Positions 27,099 through 36,276 are shown, counted from the stretch's first letter. The stretch: DNA of 64,000 bases from Chitinophaga rupis (GCF_900109685.1 NZ_FOBB01000002.1:738085-802084), one strand, 5' to 3'. Notes: a model not told the origin generated them from the sequence alone. Translations and numbers: made by a program.

Positions 27099-27767
27099 AT
27101 GCTCACAGAACAGGATGCCATTCGCCTGCAGGAAACCTTACGCCAGCAGGTGATCCCAACAGATGTATTGCCCGCACAGCTTAATATTGTGGCGGGTGTA
27201 GATGTGGAATATGATAAAGACAGCGACCTTATTGCAGGCGCTATTGTGCTGCTGGATTACCATACCCGGGAAACGCTTGCCATTGCTACACATTGTATGC
27301 AGGTAGAATTCCCCTACATTCCCGGTTTATTCTCTTTCAGGGAAATGCCCGTGCTGCTGGAAGCATGGTATAAGCTCAGCACTTTTCCGGATGTAATTAT
27401 TTGTGATGGTCATGGCTGGGCGCATCCCCGCCGCTTTGGCCTGGCTTGCCATTTAGGAGTAACGCTGGACCGGCCCACTTTAGGATGCGGTAAAACCCGC
27501 CTCACCGGCCACTTTGAGGCGCCTGCTGTGGAAAGAGGAAGTTTATCGCCCTTACTGGCAGAAGATAATGGTGAACATATTGGCAATGTATTAAGAACAC
27601 AAACCGGTATCAATCCCGTGTTTGTATCAGCCGGCCATAAAATATCATTGGCTGCCGCCACCAGCCTGGTGCTGCAAATGACTACGGAGTACCGGCTGCC
27701 GGAAACTACCCGTAAGGCGGATCAGTATGCACGGGAAGCTTTACTGCAATACAAGGGAATGTTATAA
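27099..27767 (+). CDS. nfi: Endonuclease V
   Basis: A 222-residue deoxyinosine 3' endonuclease that nicks DNA or RNA next to inosine. The catalytic Asp D35 lies in the first strand motif AGVDVEYDKDS. The wedge motif reads PYIPGLFSFREMP (72-84), the second catalytic Asp is D103 in ICDGHGWAHPRRFGLACHLG, and the substrate pocket strand is FVSAGHKISLAAAT. Length and order agree with bacterial Nfi. It starts 4 bp after a good -7 box and ends 1 nt before the original stop of the convergent serine hydrolase gene, so the two genes abut. Confidence 0.96.
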   Translation: MLTEQDAIRLQETLRQQVIPTDVLPAQLNIVAGVDVEYDKDSDLIAGAIVLLDYHTRETLAIATHCMQVEFPYIPGLFSFREMPVLLEAWYKLSTFPDVIICDGHGWAHPRRFGLACHLGVTLDRPTLGCGKTRLTGHFEAPAVERGSLSPLLAEDNGEHIGNVLRTQTGINPVFVSAGHKISLAAATSLVLQMTTEYRLPETTRKADQYAREALLQYKGML

Positions 27768-28954
27768 TTACTTTTTCAGATTATAGGGAATATAGTACTG
27801 CCATTCCCAGGGCGTATAGGTGTCACCGATAGCAGTGGCCAGCAGCTCTTTAAAATGCTTTCGCCGTTATCGCTGTTGGTCATGATGAGAATGCCGGTCT
27901 GTTTTTCTGGAAAAATAATACAGTAGTGCTGAAAGCCGTCTCCATGGCCTTCTTTAAAAGCTCCCCAGCCATAAGGCGATTTCAGTAAGCCCCAACCCAG
28001 TCCATAACTCAGGGAGATATTATCATTGGCGGTGGAGGTGGTATCCTGCCAGGCCTTTGGGCCAAACTGGTGTGCAGAGCGCAGCCGTATTTGCGGGGTA
28101 AACATTTGTTTGGTGCTGGCGGCACTGATCAGTTTATGCTGCAGCACTGCTGTTATAAATAGGGTAAGATCATCCAGCGTGGTTTCTAAGGTGCTGGGGG
28201 AACGGGGCTCATTATCCTTGTCTTTTTCATACAGCTCGCCGTTTGATTTATGCCCTACGGCATAATCAGCTTCATATGCCGGTAGCCACTGATAGGCGGA
28301 GTGCTGCATGCCCAGGGGCGTAGATATTTTTTCCTGTACCAGCGTTTGCAGTGGTTTGCCCAGCATTTTTTCAAGCACTACCTGCAAGTACACCATGCCT
28401 TCGCCGGAGTAGCTGTAATGTGTACCCGGCTCAAACATTACCCGCAGTTTTTGGTCCGGCATATCCCAGCGCCAGTTGGGAAAACCGCTGGTATGATCCA
28501 GGCACATACGGGCCGTTATTTTGTGGTACAGGCTATCTGATCGCAGATCGGCATAATGATCATGCCATTTGGTTTTTGGTGCATACGTATAAACAGGCTG
28601 CGGCAGGTAATCCTGCAACGGTTTGTCCAGGTTTAATATGCCCTCTTCTACCAGCTTTAACACCAGCACGGTAAATACAACCTTGCTCAGTGATGCGCCG
28701 TATATGTTGGAGTGCGTGGTTAAAGGGGCTTTAGTGTCTATCCGTTTGTAACCGAAAGCGCGTTTGTACACCACCTTGTTCCCGTTAAAAACACTGACCT
28801 CCAAACCCTGTACATGCGCCGTATCCATCAGGTACTGGATCTTTTGGGTTAAGGCAGCAGCGGAAATGGTGCTGTTATCGATCTTTTTAATCTGCTGGGA
28901 AAAGGCGGTAAGGGAGCAGGCAAATAAGCTAAGCAAAAGGAAGGCAAAGCGCAT
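27768..28954 (-). CDS. Beta-lactamase-family serine hydrolase with frameshifted C-terminus
   Basis: A secreted class C/DD-peptidase-like hydrolase. The start at MRFAFLLLSLFACSLTAFSQ is chosen because it gives a clean signal peptide; an ATG 48 bp upstream adds a non-signal stretch. The active site SxxK lies in YGASLSKVVF, the Tyr motif in HYSYSGEGMVYL, and a late GHGDGFQHY acts as the KTG-like element. In the uninterrupted frame the protein ends at 27776 with an odd tail (KSCWPLLSVTPIRPGN). One extra base in the A run at 27852-27855 restores ELLATAIGDTYTPWEWQYYI and then PYNLKK, with TAA at 27768-27770. The last 25 or so residues are therefore altered by a one-base deletion or a sequencing error. 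Confidence 0.85.
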
Positions 28955-29098
28955 AAGTGGGGATTTTGTGTATCCACTAAAGATATTATACGCTTTGCAC
29001 AAAACCTAGTAATTACCTATTGGGAAAAGGCCCACCGTGCAGGCGCCTCCTGCACCCGATCATGAATGCCCGCCCGGAAAATGTGTTGCATAAAACAA

Positions 29099-29989
29099 TT
29101 ATTTGAATGCGGAGATGTTCTTATAAACAAATTCTGCAAAATTGGTTGGCCGTATACCAAAACGTTTATGCGTATCCAGCTTGATGTGTGATTCAATACA
29201 TTTACTCCGTTCCCTGGCAATTTCCATCAGTATGCGGATGGAAATTGCCGGCACACCCCGTGATGTCAGCGCGTTCTCATACGCCTCAAACGACAGGTTG
29301 TTATGCCTCATTTTCCGGCCGGTTACCCGGGTCAGTATTTCGCATGCCTCCTCCATGTTCAGGGCGTCGGGGCCGGTCATTTCATAGATGCGGTTATCAT
29401 GGCCGTCCTGGGTAAGCAGCTGTACGCATACTTTTGCCACATCCTCAATATCTACCGGCGACAATTTGCCCTGGCTGATGGGTAATGCCAGCTCGCCCCG
29501 CTCCATATTTACACCGGCCGGCGCGCCGGGGAAGTACATTTGCATGAACTGGCTGGGGCGTAGCAATGTCCACTGCAGGCCGGAATGCACCAGGTAGTCT
29601 TCAGCATTTTCATGTTCTTTTTGCGCAATGAAGTTCTGGCTGTTAAAACCAATGCCGGAATCGGCGCCGGAATATTTTATTACATGTGTTACGCCTGCTT
29701 TTTTAGCGGCATCGGTAAAGCTTTGCTGGGTATCTACCATTTTTTTGGCAGCAGAGGAGATCATCAAAACTTTTTCAACGCCTTCCAGCGCGGCGTGTAA
29801 TGTTTCAGGCTGTAGCATATCACCTTCGTAAATACTTACATGTGTGTAGCTTTCCATTGCTTTGGCTTTTTCGCGGTCGCGGATCAGCGCTCTTACAGGA
29901 ATACCCTGTTTTTCAAATTCTTTGATCACCAGCTGGCCGCTTAAACCCGTAGCGCCGGTTACCAGTATGTTTGCTGTTGGCTTTTTCAT
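29099..29989 (-). CDS. NmrA-like NAD(P)-binding oxidoreductase
   Basis: A 296-residue atypical SDR of the NmrA/quinone-reductase-2 type. It has an N-terminal Rossmann motif (VTGATGLSGQLVIKEF, 11-26), a conserved SSAAKKMVDTQQSFTDAAKK helix, HVIKYSGADSG in place of the classic catalytic segment, and the LRPSQFMQMYF pocket. Such proteins bind NADP(H) and either reduce quinone-like substrates or act as redox sensors. It is divergent from a GlxA-type AraC regulator (107-bp shared intergenic), which suggests that the regulator controls it. Confidence 0.9.
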   Translation of the reverse strand: MKKPTANILVTGATGLSGQLVIKEFEKQGIPVRALIRDREKAKAMESYTHVSIYEGDMLQPETLHAALEGVEKVLMISSAAKKMVDTQQSFTDAAKKAGVTHVIKYSGADSGIGFNSQNFIAQKEHENAEDYLVHSGLQWTLLRPSQFMQMYFPGAPAGVNMERGELALPISQGKLSPVDIEDVAKVCVQLLTQDGHDNRIYEMTGPDALNMEEACEILTRVTGRKMRHNNLSFEAYENALTSRGVPAISIRILMEIARERSKCIESHIKLDTHKRFGIRPTNFAEFVYKNISAFK

Positions 29990-30096
29990 TTGTATGATTT
30001 ATACAGCAAAGCTATTGCGGCACATTTGTTTAAACGGGGGCATAGATGACAACTTAAGGGGTTGTTTGTGCCAGTGTTGTAATGGACCTTTAATGC

Positions 30097-31083
30097 ATGA
30101 AAAAGGTATGTTTCTTATTACCGGAAGGCCTTGTAAAACCCAGCTCCTTATTTGGAGCTATAGAGGTGTTTGAAAAGGCCAATGAGTTCCTGGTAGAAAA
30201 AGGCAGATCCCGGTTCTACGAGCTAACCCTTATTGGCAGCGGCATTTCACAATCGCTGCTGAATGCGCAGTTCGTGGTACAACCTGACCGTCATAACCTG
30301 AAAACCCTGCAGCCGGATATTATTATCATTCCTGGCTTATATGAACAGGACCGGTATGCTTTGGAAAAAAATCAAACCCTTATTAACTGGATGGTGCAGC
30401 GGTATGCACAAGGCACAGAGCTGGCCAGCATGTGTACCGGCGCTTTCCTGCTGGCAGCTACCGGGCTGCTGAAAAATGAAGAATGTTCTACCCACTGGCG
30501 GGCCAGCCGATCCTTTGCCGCCATGTTCCCGGATGTGCATTTGCGTACAGATAAGATCATTACAGAGCTAAATGGTATTTATACTGCAGGTGGCGCACAA
30601 TCGTCCTTAAACCTGATCCTATACCTGGTGGAAAAGTATAACGGGCGGGCAGCAGCACTGTACTGCGCTAAGATATTGCAGATTGATATTGAGCGCAATT
30701 CCCAGTCGCCGTTCATCTTTTTTGAAGGATATAAAAAACATGAGGATGATGTGATCCGCAGATCGCAGGTATACATTGAAAAGAATATTGACGAGCGTAT
30801 TACGGTGGAGTTCCTGGCCAGCCAGTCTGCCATGAGCAGACGAAGCTTCATACGCCGGTTTAAAAAGGCTACACAGCATGTGCCCATTGAATATATCCAG
30901 AAAGTAAAAATGGAATCTGCCAAACGGGAGCTGGAACAAAACCGTAAGAATGTAAATGAGGTGATGTATGCAGTGGGGTATACAGATAGAAAGGCTTTCC
31001 GGAATATGTTTAAGAAAGTAACGGGGTTATCGCCGGTGGATTACAGGGCGAAGTATTCCCAATTATCCACCTCAAACGCATAA
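30097..31083 (+). CDS. GlxA family AraC-type transcriptional regulator
   Basis: A 328-residue regulator with an N-terminal DJ-1/PfpI-like domain (about 1-190; the nucleophile-elbow-like ELASMCTGAFLLAATGLL and the THWRAS segment are typical of GlxA proteins) and a C-terminal AraC HTH (about 215-320; ITVEFLASQSAMSRRSFIRR, VNEVMYAVGYTDRKAFRNMF, TGLSPVDYRAKY). It probably senses a small metabolite and activates the divergent NmrA-type reductase gene. Its 3' end overlaps the convergent NAD-binding protein gene by 43 bp. Confidence 0.93.
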   Translation: MKKVCFLLPEGLVKPSSLFGAIEVFEKANEFLVEKGRSRFYELTLIGSGISQSLLNAQFVVQPDRHNLKTLQPDIIIIPGLYEQDRYALEKNQTLINWMVQRYAQGTELASMCTGAFLLAATGLLKNEECSTHWRASRSFAAMFPDVHLRTDKIITELNGIYTAGGAQSSLNLILYLVEKYNGRAAALYCAKILQIDIERNSQSPFIFFEGYKKHEDDVIRRSQVYIEKNIDERITVEFLASQSAMSRRSFIRRFKKATQHVPIEYIQKVKMESAKRELEQNRKNVNEVMYAVGYTDRKAFRNMFKKVTGLSPVDYRAKYSQLSTSNA

Positions 31084-31865
31084 CCTAATAACGCCTCCAC
31101 ATACACGCTGTTCACTATTTTCCACTGCAACTTTTCCAAACGGAAATGCGGCAACACCAACCCGGCCCTTTCCGCTGCCTTTGTATAAAAATCGCTACGA
31201 GAAGGGTGGTGCGGTGCACAGGCATTTATAGTATAACCATAACGCGACTGCTGAATAACAGCCCTGCAAATGCCCGTAGCATCCAGCTGGTGCAGCAGGT
31301 TCACGGGCGCTAACCCATTGGGTACATCTGTTTTACCGGCAAAGAACCGCCCTGGATCACGGCCAGGGCCTATCAGGCCGGCAAAGCGAAGAATAGTAGT
31401 TTGAAAAGCTTCCGCATTACGGAATAAGTTTTCTGCAGTTACCAGCACTTCACCGGATAAGGTATCCGGCGCCGGCATGGTATGTTCATCTACTTCCGTA
31501 TTATGATCACCATACACGCTGGTAGCGCTGATAAAAATAACCTGTTGAATGCCATAAACAGTAATGGCTTCCACTAAGCGTTGCATGGCAGGTACATAAT
31601 TACCAGCCTGGCCGGCGCGCGCTTTGGGCGGTACGGCAATTACCAGTACCTCGCAATTAAAAAAGTCCGTTTTAACTGTTGGTGTGGAAAGGTCCAGTAT
31701 TGGCATAGAAAGGTCCAGCAGAAAAGGGGCTATACCGGCTTCCGTTAACACCGCCAACTTATCACTGGAGGTAGTAGAACCTTTTACCGTAAAACCCGCT
31801 GTGATCAATGATTGAGCCAGGTGCAGCCCAAACCATCCGCAGCCCAGTATGCTGATCGTTCCCAT
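31041..31865 (-). CDS. NAD(P)-binding SDR-like protein (YeeZ-like)
   Basis: A 274-residue extended-SDR-like protein with an N-terminal GxGxxG dinucleotide motif (ILGCGWFGLHLAQSL, 6-20), the SATSVYGDHNTEVDEHTMPA segment that corresponds to the catalytic Ser/Tyr loop of epimerases, and ILRFAGLIGPGRDPGRF, conserved in the YeeZ group. The group is annotated as epimerase-like with unknown substrate. The last 43 bp overlap the 3' end of the GlxA-type gene on the other strand, an unusually tight convergent arrangement. Confidence 0.85.
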   Translation of the reverse strand: MGTISILGCGWFGLHLAQSLITAGFTVKGSTTSSDKLAVLTEAGIAPFLLDLSMPILDLSTPTVKTDFFNCEVLVIAVPPKARAGQAGNYVPAMQRLVEAITVYGIQQVIFISATSVYGDHNTEVDEHTMPAPDTLSGEVLVTAENLFRNAEAFQTTILRFAGLIGPGRDPGRFFAGKTDVPNGLAPVNLLHQLDATGICRAVIQQSRYGYTINACAPHHPSRSDFYTKAAERAGLVLPHFRLEKLQWKIVNSVYVEALLGYAFEVDNWEYFAL

Positions 31866-32006
31866 AATTGAAATCCCGTTTAGCCTTTGCCGTAAAGGCG
31901 TTTACTCTCCGGCAAAGGTAGTGATGGGGGGCATAAGCCGCAAATAGCATTGTTATACAGGGAAATATCAGCGCCTGGCTAGCTGTTCCGGCACCGGCGC
32001 CAATAC

Positions 32007-32807
32007 CTAAAGGGTAATGGTACCGGGCGGTGGCTGCTCTACCGTTACCGCCATAGCGGTTAGGGTTACCGGTCCAAAATGGCTGGCAAAAGCCACATCT
32101 GCAGCATCACGCCCGTAAGCGATGGTGATGCGGTTGCCTTTGGGTTCGGTTTGGGTGGCATCAAAACAATACCAGCGGCCGTCAAGATAGGCTTCAAACC
32201 AGGCATGCAGGTCCATGGGTTTTAATTCATACAGGTAACCGGTTACCATTCTCGCCGGGATATCCAATGCCCGGCAAAGGGCGATGCCCAGGTGTGCGAA
32301 GTCCCTGCACACGCCGGTTTTAGTAGCTAAAATATCAAAGGCAGAGGTAGAGCTGTTCGTAGTACCGTACTGGTAAATGATGTTGGTTTGGATCCATTGG
32401 CGTATAGCCTCCACCTGCGCATAGCCCGGCGCAAGGTCTTTTGTGATCTCCATGGCCAGCGAAGCCAGCTTATCAGACTCACAGTAACGGCTGGGCAGCA
32501 GGTAATGTAACATAAAGTCGGGCAGCAATTCTACCGGCGTCCATGGAGCGCTGTAATTTACATCAATAAGATCGGCACAATCCGCTACCACGGTGCTTCT
32601 TATCTGGAAGTCGCCCATCGGCAGCACAATACGCTGGCACAGGTTGCCGTAGGTATCCGTAAATTCCGTCATGGTCTGGTAAGGGGAGGTGTGCATTTCT
32701 TCTTTCACTATAAATTGTGCAACACCGCTTTTGGCGCGTAACATAAAGGTGGTTGGTACCGGCGTTTCGCTGGTAAAATTGAGCAAACAGGAGGCTTGAA
32801 TGAGCAT
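32007..32807 (-). CDS. Transglutaminase-like family protein
   Basis: A 266-residue cytoplasmic protein (no signal) with an N-terminal beta-rich region and a transglutaminase-like core. The catalytic triad is visible as C167 (KTGVCRDFAHLGIALCRALD), H201 (DLHAWFEAYLDG) and D216 (WYCFDATQTEP). These proteins are predicted cysteine proteases or amidases and occur widely in bacteria. The residue ARMVTGYLYEL before the His strand is typical. It is divergent from a small membrane protein gene; no functional partner is evident. Confidence 0.9.
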   Translation of the reverse strand: MLIQASCLLNFTSETPVPTTFMLRAKSGVAQFIVKEEMHTSPYQTMTEFTDTYGNLCQRIVLPMGDFQIRSTVVADCADLIDVNYSAPWTPVELLPDFMLHYLLPSRYCESDKLASLAMEITKDLAPGYAQVEAIRQWIQTNIIYQYGTTNSSTSAFDILATKTGVCRDFAHLGIALCRALDIPARMVTGYLYELKPMDLHAWFEAYLDGRWYCFDATQTEPKGNRITIAYGRDAADVAFASHFGPVTLTAMAVTVEQPPPGTITL

Positions 32808-32905
32808 ATTGCAAGGTACATCTTATCGGCACATTTTCCCATCATGTCTACTTTTCCTAAATGGCTATGGGGTTGGGGGCTAGTTTTGTATAACAAACAG
32901 TTTTT

Positions 32906-33112
32906 ATGAAAGCAGCCACAGAACGTAAGATAATCCGCTGGTTACACATTATACTCAGCATCCCCATCCTGGGATATATCTATGGGCCGGTAGCAGCCAA
33001 TCCGCCTGCTGCAAATGCGGTACGCTGGGTATTTTTGCCGGTAGTGATATTAAGCGGGCTTTGGATGTGGAAAGGGCATTTGCTGCGGAAAAAATTAAAA
33101 GTTAAAAAGTAA
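32906..33112 (+). CDS. Small membrane protein
   Basis: A 68-residue protein with two hydrophobic helices (about 10-28 and 39-55) and a basic tail (HLLRKKLKVKK). The N-terminus ATERKIIRWLHIILSIPILG and the PxxNAVRWVFLPVVILSGLWMW segment look like a conserved short family of Bacteroidota inner-membrane proteins of unknown function. It has its own terminator at 33123-33151. The gene is short but its composition, terminator and position support it. Confidence 0.7.
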   Translation: MKAATERKIIRWLHIILSIPILGYIYGPVAANPPAANAVRWVFLPVVILSGLWMWKGHLLRKKLKVKK

Positions 33113-33122
33113 AAATTAAAAT

Positions 33123-33151
33123 AAATGCAGCGATACTATACCGTTGCATTT
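33123..33151 (+). terminator. Intrinsic terminator of the small membrane protein gene
   Basis: The stem AAATGCAGCG (33123-33132) pairs with CGTTGCATTT (33142-33151, one G-T pair) and is followed by TTTATTTTA. It lies 10 bp after the stop codon. Confidence 0.65.
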
Positions 33152-33255
33152 TTATTTTAATTAATAATGAACAATGAATAATTAATAATAATGGATGCGG
33201 TTATCCCGGGTTAAGCCTTTTATCATTAGCAGCCTTTAGAAGTAATAATTAATAC

Positions 33256-33294
33256 AAAGAGGACGATACTTCAAATTGAAATATCGCCCTCTTT
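33256..33294 (-). terminator. Terminator downstream of the GH128 gene
   Basis: A 19-bp imperfect stem, AAAGAGGACGATACTTCAA (33256-33274) with its complement at 33276-33294, has two positions that become G-U pairs on the minus-strand RNA. It lies about 80 bp after the GH128 stop. Confidence 0.6.
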
Positions 33295-33371
33295 ATTTTG
33301 CTGGTTGCAGAAAATGCATTTCATCGGCGTACCGGCCCTACGATTGTTAATTATTCATTCTTAATTCTTAA

Positions 33372-34241
33372 TTATTTAATCTTCTCATTCGGCTTATAAT
33401 CTGCATACCACTGGCCCAGCGTTGTCAGCTTACCATTCGCATCTACCAGGGCGGACGACCATAAGCGGCTGCTGGTAGGGTTCCCGGAAAACCAGGAGTA
33501 ACGCTGTACAAAGGGCAATGCTTCCAGCTGTGGTAACAGTCTTTGCATAAAGCCGAGTACCATGGCCGGTGTATACGGATTCTCCTGCATAGTTTTGGCA
33601 TCATTGGCGCAGGTAGCAAACTCCGTGATCCAGATGGGGAGGTGATATTTATCGTACAGGTCCTGCAGTGTTTTTACAAAGTGAACGTCGTCTGTACCTA
33701 CATACATGTGTACGCAAATAAAATCTACCCGGCGTTTCTGTGCAGCAGCTTTGGTCATAAAATCAGTGAACCACTGCGCGGTTGGCCATGACACTGCCGG
33801 GCTGCCCAGTGGTAAGCCAACACTTTCCAGCTGCGGCCATAATGCCAGCGCATCGTCCACGCTCATGTTGGATTGGTCACCCAGGTCAGGTTCATTAAAG
33901 CCCAGGATGTATTTTATTTTACCCTCTGCTTTCTTTTGTTTAACATAGGCAATATTATCGGCCGTTACATTGCCTTTGCCCCAGAACATGGTGGCAAACT
34001 CACAGTTGCCGGGCGCCTGGTCAAACGGCAGGGTAGTGCCCCAGGTGTAGAACCAGTGGCTTTTTAGCAGGGTAATATTGCCATACCAGGTGCCATTGGT
34101 TGTGTTGGTGCTGAAGTCAGCGCCTTTTTTACCCACAGTTATGGTGTTGTCGCCGCCACCGGCAGGTTTATCATCATCTTTTTTGCTGCAGGAAAATAAT
34201 AATAAGGCACTGAAAAACAGTGTGATGTTCAGGATGCGCAT
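33372..34241 (-). CDS. GH128-type glycosyl hydrolase lipoprotein (beta-1,3-glucanase-like)
   Basis: A 289-residue lipoprotein (LLLFSCSKK, Cys18) followed by a Gly/Asp linker and an Asl1/Glyco_hydro_cc catalytic domain from about residue 37. The acid/base glutamate is E117 in YILGFNEPDLGDQSNMS and the nucleophile E207 in LPIWITEFATCAN. The VHMYVGTDDVHFVKTLQDLY segment is also typical. GH128 members cleave beta-1,3-glucans, and the lipid anchor would hold it on the cell surface. A GH16 glucanase is encoded 14 kb to the right, so both may contribute to glucan or fungal wall degradation. Confidence 0.88.
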   Translation of the reverse strand: MRILNITLFFSALLLFSCSKKDDDKPAGGGDNTITVGKKGADFSTNTTNGTWYGNITLLKSHWFYTWGTTLPFDQAPGNCEFATMFWGKGNVTADNIAYVKQKKAEGKIKYILGFNEPDLGDQSNMSVDDALALWPQLESVGLPLGSPAVSWPTAQWFTDFMTKAAAQKRRVDFICVHMYVGTDDVHFVKTLQDLYDKYHLPIWITEFATCANDAKTMQENPYTPAMVLGFMQRLLPQLEALPFVQRYSWFSGNPTSSRLWSSALVDANGKLTTLGQWYADYKPNEKIK

Positions 34242-34333
34242 AGGATACGTTATATGATTAAAATTTACTATGAAAGGTATGACAACTTATCATGAAATCA
34301 AAACCCCGTACTATCACGGTACCGGTTATACGG

Positions 34334-35311
34334 TTAATTGCCTTCAAGGGCAAACCTGATCGGCAGGATAAATGCCATCCGTACATTTTTTCCCCTCAGT
34401 TTTCCGGGTTCCCATAAAGGCATAAGTGATATTACCCGCAGCGCTTCTTCATCAATACGTTTGGATACGCCCCGGTGTATGGTGATCTCAGTGAGGTTAC
34501 CTTTTTTATCTACCTCAAACCGTACTAATACGGTACCTTCATTTCCCATTCGTTTGTCTGCCGCAGGGTATTTTATATGCTGGCCAATGAATTTTATCAT
34601 AGCGCTATGCCCGCCGGGGTAAGCAGCGGAAACCTGTATGGAATCGTAAACCGTTTCTTCCCCGTTTTCCCCGCAGCATATGCCTTTCAGGAATTTACCA
34701 TCTGCATATTCCTCTTCATATTGGATCTGACCTCTTTTATCAAACCCCTGCCAAATGCCCTGGGGCCGCCCATTGCGCACCAGCCCTCTTTCCAATACCA
34801 CCCCGGCGCTGTCGATCCTGCGCAGGAACCATCCATTTCCATTTATTACTTCTGCACATCCTGTACTATCCCAGCTGTTGTTAATGGTATAGGCGTACCC
34901 TTCCTGCTGCCAGGGCTCAGCGGCTGCATCTGCCGCAAAGGAGTACTGCATTTTCATTTGTCCGTTATAGTAATAATCAGTCCATTGCCCGCTGGGTTTA
35001 CTTTTAGTATAATAGCCCGTTTTGTATGGTTGTTGTTTGTTGTTGTACCAGGTACGGTAACCATTGAGCAATAATTTTGTTTTGGAAGTGGATAGCATGC
35101 GTCCCAGCAACCGGCCGCTGATGGTATATTCCTGGATCTCATACAGCTGTCCGGTAGAGTCCTCGCCTTTGCTTATAATACGCCGCATATGAGTAGCCTG
35201 CCCTGCCGGTACCTCGTTCCAGTATTTGTTCATGAAAAGAATAGTAGTATCCTGTGAAAATGCGCATACAGGCAGCATACCTGCAAAGGCCAGCAGCAGG
35301 AGGGATCTCAT
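34334..35311 (-). CDS. Energy transducer TonB C-terminal protein with MORN-like repeats
   Basis: A secreted or periplasmic protein of about 325 residues, starting at MRSLLLLAFAGMLPVCAFSQ (an upstream ATG would add 12 residues without improving the signal). The middle carries MORN/YwqK-like repeats (GYRTWYNNKQQPYKTGYYTK, PSGQWTDYYYNGQMKMQYSF, PQGIWQGFDKRGQIQYEEEY). The C-terminus is a TonB_C domain (FIGQHIKYPAADKRMGNEGT, VLVRFEVDKKGNLTE, IDEEALRVISLMPLWEPGK). There is no N-terminal TM anchor as in true TonB, so it more likely helps at the outer membrane than transduces energy. It is divergent from a cupin gene. Confidence 0.88.
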   Translation of the reverse strand: MRSLLLLAFAGMLPVCAFSQDTTILFMNKYWNEVPAGQATHMRRIISKGEDSTGQLYEIQEYTISGRLLGRMLSTSKTKLLLNGYRTWYNNKQQPYKTGYYTKSKPSGQWTDYYYNGQMKMQYSFAADAAAEPWQQEGYAYTINNSWDSTGCAEVINGNGWFLRRIDSAGVVLERGLVRNGRPQGIWQGFDKRGQIQYEEEYADGKFLKGICCGENGEETVYDSIQVSAAYPGGHSAMIKFIGQHIKYPAADKRMGNEGTVLVRFEVDKKGNLTEITIHRGVSKRIDEEALRVISLMPLWEPGKLRGKNVRMAFILPIRFALEGN

Positions 35312-35400
35312 GGTATAGGTATTTAGCAGTAAAGTTATACATTTCACTTTTGTTATGAAATCCTATAAATTACGGGTTATAATAAACAATCACGTAACCC

Positions 35401-35751
35401 ATGCATCCTGCAAACATTCCTTTCCAAACCACTGACTGGGAAAGCATACCTGCCACAAAACATGCCGGCGATACCGGCGAAGCATATTGGAAAACACTGC
35501 AATACGGCGATCTGCGCATCCGCATTGTAGAGTATTCCAAAAACTATAAAGCAGATCACTGGTGCGCAAAAGGCCATATCATTTACTGTATTGAAGGGGA
35601 AATGACCACGGAGCTGGCAGATGGCAGTACCTACCGGCTAACAAAGGGTATGTCGTACCAGGTATCTGATGAGCTGAGCTCTCACCGCACTTCTTCCGAA
35701 AAGGGCGTAAAGCTATTTATTGTTGATGGCGCATTCCTGGCACTGAAATGA
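35401..35751 (+). CDS. DHCW-type cupin-fold protein
   Basis: A 116-residue single-domain cupin. The motif DHWC at residues 52-55, followed by AKGHIIYCIEGE, defines the small DHCW cupin family, and the later GMSYQVSDELSSHRTSSEKG completes the metal-binding part. Members bind a metal through His/Cys and have no established reaction. It is cytoplasmic and single-domain. It is followed after 63 bp by a co-oriented SRPBCC gene with which it may be transcribed. Confidence 0.85.
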   Translation: MHPANIPFQTTDWESIPATKHAGDTGEAYWKTLQYGDLRIRIVEYSKNYKADHWCAKGHIIYCIEGEMTTELADGSTYRLTKGMSYQVSDELSSHRTSSEKGVKLFIVDGAFLALK

Positions 35752-35814
35752 ACAGTGATGGGGAGCCGGAAAGACAAATGAATATTGCCTATTTTAGCAG
35801 TAAACCTGCACGTT

Positions 35815-36276
35815 TTGGCAAAAACATATTTAATTCAACGTAAACAATTCTTACCCGTCACGCTGGAACGTGCCTGGGAATTTTTCAGCACGCCGGCTAA
35901 CCTGCAGGCCATTACCCCGCCGGATATGCGCTTTGTGGTAAAAGAGGGCGAGTACAGCAAAGGCATGTATGCCGGCCTCATTATAGAGTACACCATCCGC
36001 CCCATATTAGGCATACCACTATACTGGATGACGGAGATCACGCATGTGGATCACCTGCGTTATTTTGTAGATGAGCAACGTTTTGGCCCCTATGCTTTCT
36101 GGCACCATCAGCATCATTTTAAAGCAGTGGAAGGAGGGGTGGAGATGACGGATATTGTGCACTACCGTTTACCCTTTGGCATTCTTGGAACGATGGCCCA
36201 TGCGCTGTTTGTGGGCAAACAACTGGAAGGTATCTTTACTTACCGTACCAAAGTGATCCCTACATTAGTGTACTAA
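35815..36276 (+). CDS. SRPBCC family protein (ligand-binding START-like)
   Basis: A START-like hydrophobic-ligand-binding protein of about 153 residues. The start is placed at TTG 35815 (reads MAKTYLIQRKQFLPVTLERA) because the family begins there and because the sequence TATTTTAG around 35790 upstream looks like a promoter -7 box; an earlier TTG at 35785 would put that box inside the gene. The segments WEFFSTPANLQAITPPDMRF and MTDIVHYRLPFGILG are typical of the polyketide-cyclase/SRPBCC group. The last 17 bp overlap the convergent DUF92 gene. The ligand is unknown. Confidence 0.8.
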   Translation: MAKTYLIQRKQFLPVTLERAWEFFSTPANLQAITPPDMRFVVKEGEYSKGMYAGLIIEYTIRPILGIPLYWMTEITHVDHLRYFVDEQRFGPYAFWHHQHHFKAVEGGVEMTDIVHYRLPFGILGTMAHALFVGKQLEGIFTYRTKVIPTLVY

